Shown one piece after another: positions 19,145 through 28,386 of a stretch of 64,000 nt of DNA. Position 1 is the first letter of the stretch, and every line of letters starts with the position of its first letter. The stretch is from Ktedonobacteraceae bacterium (GTDB lineage Bacteria; Chloroflexota; Ktedonobacteria; Ktedonobacterales; Ktedonobacteraceae). Position numbers and translations under genes: made by a program. Below the pieces are notes generated by a model. That model did not search any database and was not told the DNA's origin. It was given only the letters and a program-made list of their open reading frames with translations. The DNA is taken from positions 1-64,000 of the forward strand of contig JADBKA010000001.1 in assembly GCA_014896635.1 (NCBI GenBank), in the 5' to 3' direction.

Positions 19145-21265
19145 ATGGCACTTTCTTCGCCATTGTTCTGTGATCACTGTGGAGCGGCCAATCGTCCTCA
19201 GGCCTCGTTCTGCCGCGTCTGCGGACAGGGACTGCATATGACGATAGGCACTAGTGCGGCTGGTGCGGCTGGTGCGGCCCCTGCCATACCTGTAAGTAGT
19301 CTTGCTGCCGGCGGAACAGTGAGTGCGACACTGACAGGGCTGCTAGGCCAGCACACGACGCTCAAACAACGCTACGTCATCCTTCAACCCGCCGGGCGCG
19401 GTGGATTCGGCGCTGTCTACAAGGCCGCTGATACACAATTTGGCAACCGCCTGGTTGCTGTCAAGGAGATGAGCCAGAGCAGTCTGAATCCTCAGGAACG
19501 GCTGGAGGCGACGGCTTCCTTCAGGCAGGAGGCTCTGCTGCTGGCGAGCCTGACCCACCCCAATCTACCGCGCATCTACGAGCAGTTCACAGATACAGGC
19601 CGTTCCTACCTGGTGATGGATTTTATCGAAGGCGAAACGCTTGAGGAGCTATTGCGCAAGCGGCAGGGGGAAAAACTGCCAGTCGAGCAGGTTCTCTCCA
19701 TCGCGTTGCAGCTCTGCGATGTGCTCCACTATCTACACACGCGCCAGCCGCCAATCATCTTCCGTGACATGAAGCCAGCGAATATTATGCTCACGCTTAG
19801 CGGGCATGTCTACCTGATTGATTTTGGTATTGCGCGCCACTTCAAGCCCGGCCAATCGAAAGATACGACGGCGCTCGGTTCATCGGGCTATGCAGCGCCT
19901 GAGCAGTATGGCCGGTCGCAGACGACTGCGAAGGCCGATATCTACGGTCTGGGCGCGACGCTCCACCACTTGCTTACCGGTGATGATCCTTCAGAGACGC
20001 CTTTTCACTTCGCCCCACTCCAGACTGAGAATCAGCCGGTTCTGGATGCGTTGAGTACGTTGATCATGAGTATGGTCAGCGTCGATATCAGCAAACGTCC
20101 TGCCAGTGTGCTGACTGTGCGGCAGGAGATCATGCGTATTACCGGTCTGCTCGGCGTATCGAGCAGTTCAAGCAGCGCGCTACCGGTCACGTCGCCGCGC
20201 TCGCTGCCTTCTCTACCGTCTCTGCCTGCGCAGCAGAAGGCAGGTCGCGGCTCATCAGCACAGCAATCTCGACCTGCCCGATCTGGACAGGCCAGGGTTA
20301 TCCCGCAGCCCAATCTGCTCTATGCCTGCTATGGTCACAGTGGTCGTATTACTGCTGTGGCCTGGTCGCCTGATGGCAGGCAGATCGCCACCGCCAGCTA
20401 TGATAAGACGGTGCGGGTCTGGGATGCAGCAAACGGCCAGCATCTTCTGACTTGCAAAGGCCACTCCCAGCGTGTCAATGCACTTTGCTGGTCCTCTGAT
20501 GGCAAGCAACTGGCCTCGGTTGGTGATGATCACAGCGTGCAGATCTGGGAAGTCGCTGGTGGCAAATTGCTCTTCAGCCATAGCGGCCATAATGCGCAGG
20601 TGTACGCTGTAGCCTGGTCGCCCGATGGAAAGTATATTGCTTCGGCGGGCGAAGACAGGAACGTGCAGATCTGGCAGGCTACTGCACAACCTGCTGCGGG
20701 CTACGTGCTGTCCGGCGCTCCTCACCGCTATCACAGCGATAAAGTGCTGGCCGTGTGCTGGTCGCCCGACGGCAAACGTATCGCCTCTGCCGGCAAAGAT
20801 CAGAAAATCCAGATCTGGACACCGTTTAAAGAGCAGCAGAAACGCACTCTGCTGACCTTGCTTTTTCCCCCTTATCAAGGTCCAATAGAAGCCATGCATG
20901 GTAGTCAGGTGAACGCACTCTCGTGGGCGCCTGACGGTAGGAAACTGGCGTCAGCGGGTGGTTATAATGTCAAATTGTGGAATATGCCATCAGGTCTTAC
21001 AGCTTCTGCACGTACGATTTATCCAGCAACGATGATTCGCTGTTCTGCTACTGCTCAGACGGTGAGCTGGTCGCCTGATGGGAATTACCTGGCGCTTGGT
21101 GGAAGCGATAAGACGGTGCAGATCTGGAATCAGAGTGGCACGCGCCAGACGTTTATTTACCGGGGGCATACAGGTGGTGTCATGGCTGTAGCCTGGTCGC
21201 CCGACGGCAGTCGCCTGGCCTCGGCTGGTGTTGATCGAACGCTCCAGGTCTGGCAGGCGAAATAA
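19145..21265 (+). CDS. Zinc-ribbon Ser/Thr protein kinase with WD40 propeller
   Basis: A 706-residue cytoplasmic kinase. It has a zinc ribbon (Cys 9, 12, 23, 26), a short Ala-rich linker, a kinase domain at about residues 75-330, a Ser/Pro/Gln-rich linker, then about seven WD40 repeats (about 395-706), each with the AWSPDG turn and a W near its end. Kinase motifs are intact: GRGGFGAVYKA, AVKEM, FRDMKPANIM (HRD to FRD) and IDFGIAR. The N-terminal half is closely similar in layout to the TPR kinase at 1986-4190. The propeller is probably a protein-binding platform. There is no transmembrane segment. Confidence 0.93.
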   Translation: MALSSPLFCDHCGAANRPQASFCRVCGQGLHMTIGTSAAGAAGAAPAIPVSSLAAGGTVSATLTGLLGQHTTLKQRYVILQPAGRGGFGAVYKAADTQFGNRLVAVKEMSQSSLNPQERLEATASFRQEALLLASLTHPNLPRIYEQFTDTGRSYLVMDFIEGETLEELLRKRQGEKLPVEQVLSIALQLCDVLHYLHTRQPPIIFRDMKPANIMLTLSGHVYLIDFGIARHFKPGQSKDTTALGSSGYAAPEQYGRSQTTAKADIYGLGATLHHLLTGDDPSETPFHFAPLQTENQPVLDALSTLIMSMVSVDISKRPASVLTVRQEIMRITGLLGVSSSSSSALPVTSPRSLPSLPSLPAQQKAGRGSSAQQSRPARSGQARVIPQPNLLYACYGHSGRITAVAWSPDGRQIATASYDKTVRVWDAANGQHLLTCKGHSQRVNALCWSSDGKQLASVGDDHSVQIWEVAGGKLLFSHSGHNAQVYAVAWSPDGKYIASAGEDRNVQIWQATAQPAAGYVLSGAPHRYHSDKVLAVCWSPDGKRIASAGKDQKIQIWTPFKEQQKRTLLTLLFPPYQGPIEAMHGSQVNALSWAPDGRKLASAGGYNVKLWNMPSGLTASARTIYPATMIRCSATAQTVSWSPDGNYLALGGSDKTVQIWNQSGTRQTFIYRGHTGGVMAVAWSPDGSRLASAGVDRTLQVWQAK

Positions 21266-21291
21266 TGGCTTTTGCGTCGGCTCCTCCCTCT

Positions 21292-21321
21292 TTGCATACT
21301 ATCACATGCTCTATCTATAAT
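21292..21321 (+). promoter_or_regulatory. Sigma-70 promoter of the acyl-CoA dehydrogenase gene
   Basis: TTGCAT (21292-21297), an 18-base spacer, then the consensus TATAAT (21316-21321). It lies 77 bases before the ATG. Confidence 0.65.
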
Positions 21322-21397
21322 AGGATCAGAGCAAAACATCGTTCAGTAGACGACAGGAGAGAAGCTCTTACCTGGCAGGGAAGGCGAAGGAAGACAC

Positions 21398-22543
21398 ATG
21401 CAATTTGATCTCAACGAAGAGCAGGTGGCCATTCGTGATATGGCCCGTCGCTTCACGGAGCAGGAAATTACCCCTTATGCGTCGCAGTGGGATGAGACCG
21501 GCCATTTCCCGCGCGAAGTCTATACAAAGATGGCCGCTCTGGGTCTGATGGGGATGACGACTCCCGATGCCTACGGAGGCAGCATGCTCAGCCGGCTCAA
21601 CGGTGCGCTGGTCTACGAAGAACTGGCGAAGGGGGACATGGCAACAGCCGTTGGTCTCTCGGTGCATAACATGGTGACTGGCTCTCTTGCGCGTTTTGGC
21701 TCGGAGGAGCAGCGGCGACGCTGGGTGCCACGCCTGGCTTCAGGGGAGTTGCTCGGCGCCTTCTCGCTCAGTGAAAGTGCCGCCGGCTCCGATGCTGCCA
21801 GCCTGCAATGCCGGGCTGAACGCGAGGGTGATACCTATGTGCTCAACGGCAATAAGCTGTGGGTCACGAACGGCGGCGAGGCCGAGATCTACCTGGTCAT
21901 GGTCCGCAGTACGCCGGGACGACAGGCCGCTGGTATCTCCTGCTTTGTCGTTGAAAAAGGTACACCGGGCTTCACTTTCGGCAAGATCGAGCGCAAAATG
22001 GGGCTGCATTCTTCGCCTACGCGCGAGCTGATTTTTGATCACTGCGTGATTCCACAGGCGCAGCGCATTGGCGAAGAGGGCCAGGGGTTTAAAATCGCCC
22101 TCTCTGCGCTGGACGGCGGGCGTATTAACATTGGCGCGACGGCGGTCGGTGTGGCACAGGCAGCTTTTGATATAGCGCGCAATTATGCACTTGAACGTGT
22201 GCAATTTGACAAGCCCATTGCTGCATTTCAGGGTGTCCAGTTCATGCTGGCCGATATGATCACAAAGATCGAGGCTTCACGCCTGCTCGTCTACCAGGCA
22301 GCGTACCGCCTGGATGAAGGCCAGAGTGCAGGTATGTATGCCTCAATGGCGAAGTGTTTCGCCACCGATACAGCGATGGAAGTGACCACCAACGCCGTAC
22401 AGATCCTGGGCGGAGCCGGCTATGTGCGTGACTACCCGCTGGAACGCTATATGCGTGATATCAAAGCGGCCCAGATTTTTGAAGGTACTAACCAGATCCA
22501 GCGCATCGTGATCGCCAGGGCGCTGCTCAACATCAGGTTGTAA
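21398..22543 (+). CDS. Acyl-CoA dehydrogenase
   Basis: An FAD enzyme that introduces the alpha-beta double bond into acyl-CoA, passing electrons to ETF. The 381-residue length fits the short/medium/branched-chain group. The first ACAD signature (AFSLSESAAGSDAASL) and the catalytic base region (QIFEGTNQIQR, Glu before GTNQ) are present. The substrate cannot be told from sequence; butyryl- or branched-chain acyl-CoA are typical for this group. GAAGGAAG precedes the ATG. There are no ETF or thiolase genes next to it. Confidence 0.95.
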   Translation: MQFDLNEEQVAIRDMARRFTEQEITPYASQWDETGHFPREVYTKMAALGLMGMTTPDAYGGSMLSRLNGALVYEELAKGDMATAVGLSVHNMVTGSLARFGSEEQRRRWVPRLASGELLGAFSLSESAAGSDAASLQCRAEREGDTYVLNGNKLWVTNGGEAEIYLVMVRSTPGRQAAGISCFVVEKGTPGFTFGKIERKMGLHSSPTRELIFDHCVIPQAQRIGEEGQGFKIALSALDGGRINIGATAVGVAQAAFDIARNYALERVQFDKPIAAFQGVQFMLADMITKIEASRLLVYQAAYRLDEGQSAGMYASMAKCFATDTAMEVTTNAVQILGGAGYVRDYPLERYMRDIKAAQIFEGTNQIQRIVIARALLNIRL

Positions 22544-22589
22544 CAGCACTGCTTCACCCCGCTGATGTACTTTCGTGAAAACCTCTGGT

Positions 22590-23690
22590 TTAAAAAAGTG
22601 TTTCGATCAGTGGTACAATCTGCTCGCTGTTCTGCTGGTTCCACGCGCGGTACGCCTCGACGCCAGCGCGCATGGCATGCAGTTCGCCGCGCTGTGCGAT
22701 CAGCTTCGCCAGCAGGCGGCGCTGGTGTTCGGCAGTGAGCGCCACCCAGCCAAGTCTGTGCCGGCGGATAAACTCCAGGTTCGCCTGCTCCTGGCCTGGG
22801 ATATAGGCAGTGGCGATGAAAGGTTTGCCCAGCGTCACTGCTTCAAAAAGCATATTGGGACCGGCTTTTCCCATTACCACATCGGCAGCAGCCATAAAAG
22901 GTGCGATTTCTCTGGTGAATGGTAAAACGTGAAGATTGCGATGAGCACTGTGAAAACGGTTATAGAGCGTCTGATTTGTGCCGGCAGCCAGGATGACCTG
23001 GATCTGCGGTCCCTGCTCCAGCACACGCTCGACCGTGCGGCCAAACTGTGCTGCACCTTCACCTCCACCCTGTAGGAAAATGGTAAAGCGGTCAGTAGCA
23101 TCACTCAATCCCAGACGGGTAAGCGTTGCGGCGCGCTGCTCAGCAGTGCAGACCGCGCGGTAGAACTGTGCGCGTACCGGCCAGCCGACCAGGCGCAGAC
23201 GCTGTGCATCGAATCCGACACTCAGCGCCTGGGCATAGGTCTCGCGGCTAGGAGCCAGCGTAAGAGCTGCGCGCTTCTCGGTCAGCCATGTAGCATGTAC
23301 GCCGTTGGGATCGGCAAAAAGCATCACTAGCGGCGTCCGTGAGCCGATTTTTTGCAGCGTCTGCATAACTTCATAACTGAGAAAAGGATAGGTGGTGATC
23401 AACACATCCGGCTGCGTGCGTTGCAAGAGATCTACCAGAGTGGGCATGACAAAAAGGGTGAAGAGGCGATGCGCGAGTAGTGCCGGCTGTGATGCGTCGA
23501 GCAAGCGGAATTCCGTCGCCCAGAGCCAGAGAGCAGAGCGGCTCACCAGACGGTAATGCAGGTGAACAATGGACGGTTGTGGATCAATCAGTTCGATGGT
23601 ATGTTTATCCGCCAGGCGGTCGCGCAGAGCTTCGGCCAGGCTGACGTGGCCGCCACCGGTTTTTGAGGTCAGAATGACGATTTTTCCCAT
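22590..23690 (-). CDS. MGDG-synthase/UgtP-like glycosyltransferase
   Basis: A 366-residue GT-B glycosyltransferase. The N-terminus KIVILTSKTGGGHVSLAEAL matches the MGDG-synthase domain (GGGH acceptor-side motif), and the C-terminal half (IFLQGGGEGAAQF ... MGKAGPNMLFEAV) resembles the GT28 UDP-sugar-binding domain. Relatives transfer glucose or galactose to diacylglycerol, or are MurG-like. The exact donor and acceptor are unknown. It is divergent from bioY. Confidence 0.85.
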   Translation of the reverse strand: MGKIVILTSKTGGGHVSLAEALRDRLADKHTIELIDPQPSIVHLHYRLVSRSALWLWATEFRLLDASQPALLAHRLFTLFVMPTLVDLLQRTQPDVLITTYPFLSYEVMQTLQKIGSRTPLVMLFADPNGVHATWLTEKRAALTLAPSRETYAQALSVGFDAQRLRLVGWPVRAQFYRAVCTAEQRAATLTRLGLSDATDRFTIFLQGGGEGAAQFGRTVERVLEQGPQIQVILAAGTNQTLYNRFHSAHRNLHVLPFTREIAPFMAAADVVMGKAGPNMLFEAVTLGKPFIATAYIPGQEQANLEFIRRHRLGWVALTAEHQRRLLAKLIAQRGELHAMRAGVEAYRAWNQQNSEQIVPLIETLF

Positions 23691-23837
23691 AGAAGTCCTT
23701 CAAGAGTGAGAGATGGGGGATCAGATGCCGTCTCGTTCACATGGCCAAGAAGCGAGCTGTCCCATCCAAAATCATATAATAGGTGAAGAGGATTTTACCA
23801 TCCTGATCGCTCAATCTATAAAGGAGAAGGAGATTCA

Positions 23838-24464
23838 ATGCGTACAACGATTACACATGGCACGACACTGGTGGATCATCTCCTGCCGGCACGCACACGT
23901 GAGACAAAAAGTGCCGGCCTGGTACGAGATGGACTGCTGATCATTGGATTCAGTTTATTTCTGGCATTATGCGCTCGTGTCTCTTTTCATCTGCCTTTTA
24001 CACCTGTGCCTATCTCACTGCAAACGCTGGCAGTTCTGCTGAGCGGAGCGGCGCTTGGCAGCAGGCGCGGCGCACTGGCGATGCTGGTGTATCTGGCTGA
24101 AGGAATCGCGGGTCTGCCTGTTTTTGTGGGCGGAGCCGGTCTGGCCTACCTGGCAGGCCCTACCGGCGGCTATCTGGTAGCTTTCCCGTTTGCGGCCTTT
24201 GCTGTTGGCTGGCTCTGTGAGCAAGGACTGGATCGCCGCTACCTGACTTCCGCACTGGCGATGCTGCCTGGCTCGGTGATTATTTACGCGCTCGGCATGG
24301 CCTGGCTGGCTGTACTGCTGCATGGCAATCTTACCAGAGCTTTTGTGCTTGGTGTGCTGCCATTCATCCCCGGCGATTTGCTCAAGCTGATTGTGGCAGC
24401 GGCGCTGCTACCAACAGCGTGGATGATCGTGCGTGTGGTCAGATCTGGTCGGACCAGTCGCTAG
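23838..24464 (+). CDS. bioY: Biotin transporter substrate-binding membrane protein BioY
   Basis: BioY is the S component of ECF-type biotin uptake. The 208-residue protein has about six transmembrane helices after a ~30-residue polar N-terminus. The family core is visible: LPFTPVPISLQTLAVLLSGAALGSRRG (split here as LPFTPVPISLQ and TLAVLLSGAALG) and GLAYLAGPTGGYL. AAGGAGAAGG precedes the ATG. No ecfA or ecfT is adjacent, so it would use a shared energising module or act alone. A TATAAT at 23775-23780 may be its -10; no clear BirA operator was recognised. Confidence 0.93.
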   Translation: MRTTITHGTTLVDHLLPARTRETKSAGLVRDGLLIIGFSLFLALCARVSFHLPFTPVPISLQTLAVLLSGAALGSRRGALAMLVYLAEGIAGLPVFVGGAGLAYLAGPTGGYLVAFPFAAFAVGWLCEQGLDRRYLTSALAMLPGSVIIYALGMAWLAVLLHGNLTRAFVLGVLPFIPGDLLKLIVAAALLPTAWMIVRVVRSGRTSR

Positions 24465-24495
24465 AAGTCTATGAAGCGTAGAGAGCGAAATCGGA

Positions 24496-25923
24496 TTATA
24501 GTCGTGATTGCAGGCGCACGAGTTTGCGACCACTCCGTGTAGAGGCGGTGGTCAGGCCAGCCAGCGAGCGAATGGCGTCGATAGTTTCGGGAGCGCCGCG
24601 CACAAATTCGCAGCGGGCTGGCTGAAGTCGTGCGTTGAACTCCTCGACCGTCACATCGTCCAGAAATCGCTTACCTTCGTTATCGAGCATTACGCGCGGT
24701 AGCAGCACCAGGTTGCCGGGAGCGTCGTGTTCCGCCAGAGCAGCCAGCACATCCTGTCCACAGAGCAGGCCAGCAACGGTCACCTGCGGGCCGAAGAACT
24801 GATTGACAACGGGTATTACCTGCACATCGAGTCCTTCAATAGTACGTAGATCATCGGCCAGACGGTCGATGAGAGGGTAGGCCATCGTACCGGTGACCAG
24901 TGTCACGAGGCGCGGTTGCGGCATACCTGTGGGCAGGCGGCGCCGCGCGCGTGACCACTGTTCGAGCAAGAAGCGCGTCATACCCACGCCGTTCTCGATT
25001 TGTGCGTATAGCCCGTAATGTTCGGCAGGCGGGAAATCGCGTCCGGTCAGGTAGTACCACTCGTCAGACAGGTAAACGAATGGATAGCCTGCGGGATCGG
25101 CAGCCGCAAACGCGCGCTGGTGGGCTTCTACCTGTGTGATGATGGCTTCGGCTTCCGCAGGAGTATAGGGGCGCAGTGGCGGCAAATCACCGGTCTTGAT
25201 CATATTATTGTACTTCGTCAGGCCCACCGGCACCACCGAGATTGACTCGACAATGGGGCGTAATGCGGCCAGGTCGCGGATACTGCGCTCCAGCCAGGGA
25301 CCGTCATTGATGGTCGGGCAGAGCACAAGTTGCGTATGGCAGGTGATGCCGATAGCGCCGAGACGCTGGATGTGTTGCAGGATCTCGCCAGCTCTGGGAC
25401 CATCGACCATCTTGCGGCGTAGCTCAGCATCAGTCACGTGGACCGAGACGTAGAGCGGCGTCAACCGCTGCTCTGCCAGGCGCTGCCAGTCGTGCTCTTT
25501 CAGATTTGTTAGAGTGATGAAGTTGCCAAAAAGAAACGAATAGCGATAGTCGTCATCTTTGATATAGAGTGTGGAACGCATGCCATGCTCCAGGCCGGGC
25601 AGTGAAGCATACCGCTCTGGCAGACCTTTAATAAAACAGAAAATGCATTTGTTCGCGCACTGGCGGATAAAAGGTGTCGGCTCTTCGCCAAAAAGCACAC
25701 CCAGATTCTCGTCAGCCGCTTTTGTGATGCATACTTCGCGCTGCTCCTGCTGGCGTTCAAAACCGATGAGTAGCTCTTCATCGGCTGAGTAGAATCTATA
25801 ATCGACAAGATCACGGATCAGGTGGCCATTGATCGTGCGAATCAGATCGCCCGGTTGCAGCCCTGCCTGATCGGCAGGACTCCCAGGCACGACCTCACGT
25901 ACCCATCCATAGAGTTTTGGCAT
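24496..25923 (-). CDS. DUF512 radical SAM protein with N-terminal PDZ domain
   Basis: A 475-residue protein. A PDZ domain (about 1-65: VVPGSPADQAGLQPGDLIRTING) is followed by a radical SAM-like core with the cluster motif CANKCIFC (C-x3-C-x2-C) and a C-terminal DUF512 domain (about 260-465). This combination is a conserved family, often found next to the GTPase gene der in Firmicutes and Chloroflexota, but its reaction is unknown. Here der is not adjacent. A consensus-like promoter lies upstream at 25996-26024. The gene converges on bioY. Confidence 0.9.
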   Translation of the reverse strand: MPKLYGWVREVVPGSPADQAGLQPGDLIRTINGHLIRDLVDYRFYSADEELLIGFERQQEQREVCITKAADENLGVLFGEEPTPFIRQCANKCIFCFIKGLPERYASLPGLEHGMRSTLYIKDDDYRYSFLFGNFITLTNLKEHDWQRLAEQRLTPLYVSVHVTDAELRRKMVDGPRAGEILQHIQRLGAIGITCHTQLVLCPTINDGPWLERSIRDLAALRPIVESISVVPVGLTKYNNMIKTGDLPPLRPYTPAEAEAIITQVEAHQRAFAAADPAGYPFVYLSDEWYYLTGRDFPPAEHYGLYAQIENGVGMTRFLLEQWSRARRRLPTGMPQPRLVTLVTGTMAYPLIDRLADDLRTIEGLDVQVIPVVNQFFGPQVTVAGLLCGQDVLAALAEHDAPGNLVLLPRVMLDNEGKRFLDDVTVEEFNARLQPARCEFVRGAPETIDAIRSLAGLTTASTRSGRKLVRLQSRL

Positions 25924-25995
25924 GTTTTCTCTCTTTTTCTTCCTTCTTCAAAGCAGCATAGAGCACCTTCTCTGGTACGACTCTCTATCCATGCC

Positions 25996-26024
25996 ATTGT
26001 AAGCGTCAAAACATCCCACGTCAA
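25996..26024 (-). promoter_or_regulatory. Sigma-70 promoter of the DUF512 gene
   Basis: On the minus strand TTGACG (26024-26019), 17 bases, then TACAAT (26001-25996), 73 bases before the ATG. Confidence 0.7.
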
Positions 26025-26356
26025 CGATAGCAAAAATGCCTGACCTGGCCTGACAAAATACATATTTTTAAGAATATACGTATATCGTTCCATGTGATAT
26101 CGTACAGACTGTAGCGAGGCTAAATAAAGAATCGAAACGACCGTACGAAATAGGTATCTCTCGCTTCCCTTTTTTCTTTCCAGAGATAAGGAACCTCTGG
26201 TAGATACCAGGAAAGGCGCGCGAACAGGCCGAAAGTAACCGGGCCGGGTAAATTCTGCGTTTCTTCGGCGTGTAACAGAAAGACGAAGAAATAGATAGCG
26301 CCGATACTACCCGACGTCACCTGTACATACGAGGGCTTAGTTTCAAGGGGCCTGTT
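26025..26356. other. Divergent intergenic region with a 12-bp AT palindrome
   Basis: Between the DUF512 promoter and the molybdoenzyme gene there is no convincing ORF. The palindrome ATATACGTATAT lies at 26074-26085; a related CGTATATACG palindrome occurs at 29372-29381 upstream of the PadR gene. These may be sites for one regulator or chance AT-rich dyads. Confidence 0.35.
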
Positions 26357-28009
26357 ATGGACACATTTTCTTTCTCAATCAAAAAACGCTTCGGTACCGG
26401 CTTTCAAGCTGGTCTGGCAGCCGGTCTTGTGGCTGGACTCATCATGCTGATTTTGAGCTGGACCATCAACGGTATTTCGCTACCGGAAGTTGTTAGCGCC
26501 GCTTTTACCGCGCTACTACCTGTTTCGGCGTTCGACTACCTGCATCAGATAATTGGTGAGAATGCCAAATATTATCTTTTTGCTGGTATTTTTCTTGGGC
26601 AGTGTCTCGTTTTCGCGCTCTGTGGTGGGCTGTATAATCTGCTGCCGGGGAGTCCGGGACAGGCCGGTGCGGCGCCGCTACGGCTGGGTACGGCGAGGGG
26701 CGTGCTGCTGGCGCTAGTGCTCTGGCTGCTGAGCGGGCTGGTACTGCTGCCCCTGCTTGGCGCAGGAGTTTTCGGCGTAAATCTGGGGAACGGAGTCGGC
26801 AGCACGATGATCAGCCTGGCGCTGGTCGGGCTGATCTTTGGCCTGCTCTTCGTGGTTGTGCGTAACTGGCTGGTTGATCGCAGCCTGCAAGTAGTGGGGA
26901 AAGATAATCTGCCAGGGGAGAGAGCGCGGCAGGAACGGCGAAGCATCTTGCAAAGGGGATTAGTGCTGCTCGGTGTGGCAGTGCTTGGCATAGCTGCCTG
27001 GCGGTTCATCACAGGTGGTGATAATGGCACTTCGGCAAACCTGGCGAACCAGCTTGTGCAGCAGTACAGGCGGAAAGTTGCGCCACCTGTCCCCAACTAC
27101 GGCACAATCCAGCCAGCTCCCCACCTCTCGACAGAGATCACACCAAATGATCAGTTCTACGTTGTCTCAAAAAATCTGGCTTCTGATCCTACTGTGAATG
27201 TCGGCAACTGGCATCTCGATATCAGTGGAGAGGTTGCGCAGCCATTAACGCTGACCTACGCCGATCTGCTGGCAATGCCGATGAAGAAGCAGTATGAGTC
27301 GATGATGTGCATTAGCAACGAAGTTGGAGGCCGCTATATGAGTAATGCACTGTGGGAAGGCATCTCGCTGGCGACACTGCTGGAAAAAGCCGGCGGGCCG
27401 GCGAAAGCTGCCACAAAAGTCGTGCTGCACGCTGCCGATAGCTATAGCGATAGCATTCCTCTGGCAAAGGCGCTCGAACCAACAACACTGATCGCGCTAC
27501 GCATGAACGGTGCAGTGCTGCCGCAGGGACACGGCTATCCCGCCCGCCTGCTAGTGCCAGGTATTTACGGTATGAAGCATGTCAAGTGGATCACACGCAT
27601 TGAAGTCGTCAAAGACAACTACCAGGGCTACTGGCAGCAGCGCGGCTGGAGTGATGCCGCTCCCATACGCCTGACAAGCCGTATTGACACACCGCTCGCT
27701 TCGACGACCCTTGCACTTAACCGCCCCACCTACATTGCTGGTGTGGCCTTCTCCGGTGATAAAGGTATTGGGGAGGTGGATGTGAGCGTTGATGCTGGCA
27801 AAACCTGGCAGAAGGCTACGCTGAAACGTCCCCTCTCTCCCCTGACCTGGGTACTGTGGGAATGGCCCTGGATACCACAGGAGAAAGGAAACTACACGAT
27901 AGTTGCACGTGCTATCGACATGGAAGGGAATGTGCAAACCCCGGCTATAGCATCACCTCTGCCCGACGGTGCGACAGGCTATCACACCATTACGGTGGTT
28001 GTAGTGTAG
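26357..28009 (+). CDS. Membrane-anchored sulfite-oxidase-family molybdopterin oxidoreductase
   Basis: A 550-residue protein with about five transmembrane helices in the first ~220 residues, followed by an oxidoreductase domain of the sulfite oxidase/YedY superfamily (about 255-430) and an Ig-like dimerisation domain (about 440-550). The molybdenum-ligating cysteine is in the MMCISNEVGG segment, followed by the family pattern of N-A-x-W-x-G (SNALWEGISL). The soluble domain is predicted to face outside. Substrate unknown; relatives oxidise sulfite or reduce oxidised methionine. A MoaB/MogA gene for cofactor synthesis lies about 4 kb downstream. Confidence 0.9.
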   Translation: MDTFSFSIKKRFGTGFQAGLAAGLVAGLIMLILSWTINGISLPEVVSAAFTALLPVSAFDYLHQIIGENAKYYLFAGIFLGQCLVFALCGGLYNLLPGSPGQAGAAPLRLGTARGVLLALVLWLLSGLVLLPLLGAGVFGVNLGNGVGSTMISLALVGLIFGLLFVVVRNWLVDRSLQVVGKDNLPGERARQERRSILQRGLVLLGVAVLGIAAWRFITGGDNGTSANLANQLVQQYRRKVAPPVPNYGTIQPAPHLSTEITPNDQFYVVSKNLASDPTVNVGNWHLDISGEVAQPLTLTYADLLAMPMKKQYESMMCISNEVGGRYMSNALWEGISLATLLEKAGGPAKAATKVVLHAADSYSDSIPLAKALEPTTLIALRMNGAVLPQGHGYPARLLVPGIYGMKHVKWITRIEVVKDNYQGYWQQRGWSDAAPIRLTSRIDTPLASTTLALNRPTYIAGVAFSGDKGIGEVDVSVDAGKTWQKATLKRPLSPLTWVLWEWPWIPQEKGNYTIVARAIDMEGNVQTPAIASPLPDGATGYHTITVVVV

Positions 28010-28010
28010 G

Positions 28011-28034
28011 ATGGATAATGTACACATTATCCAT
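28011..28034. repeat. Perfect 11-bp inverted repeat with 2-base centre
   Basis: ATGGATAATGT (28011-28021) and ACATTATCCAT (28024-28034) start one base after the molybdoenzyme stop codon. A hairpin in RNA would have an over-tight loop and no U tract, so a protein-binding site is as likely as a terminator. Confidence 0.6.
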
Positions 28035-28386
28035 TGTTCGTGCAAAGCATTCCCGCGTTCTGATTGTTTCTGCAAAGGGCGTGAGAATCTTAATAAACTG
28101 TAATCATTTTTATGCAACTTTTATGCCAGGTAATCGTTAATATTCTCAGAATGTGGGGAGAGATGTTGTGGTAAGCGGAGTAGAAATCTGGAATGCCCGG
28201 CTGAAATTGGGATTTTCTCCATTACAACGCTTCTCGCTGTGGCAGGGGAGCTGGCGAGAGTAAAGGATTTCCCAGACGCGCAGAGATAAAATGCGCGTAT
28301 TATAATATATAAACATAACTGCCTGACGCCGGTTAAAAAGAGTCTGGCGCACGCAAAGAGGGCGTGTTTGAGAAAGGATGTGGTTT
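28035..28386 (+). other. Intergenic region, no gene seen
   Basis: About 350 AT-richer bases with no supported ORF. A TATAAT at 28301-28306 could be the -10 of the small zinc-ribbon gene that follows, although no good -35 is present. Confidence 0.35.

Noticed and set aside
20255..20899. A 214-codon open frame antisense to the WD40 kinase
   Set aside because: It mirrors the WD40 repeats in the opposite strand and has no support of its own.
23691..23837. A BirA operator or riboswitch upstream of bioY
   Set aside because: No long dyad or known riboswitch core was recognised; only a possible -10 is present.
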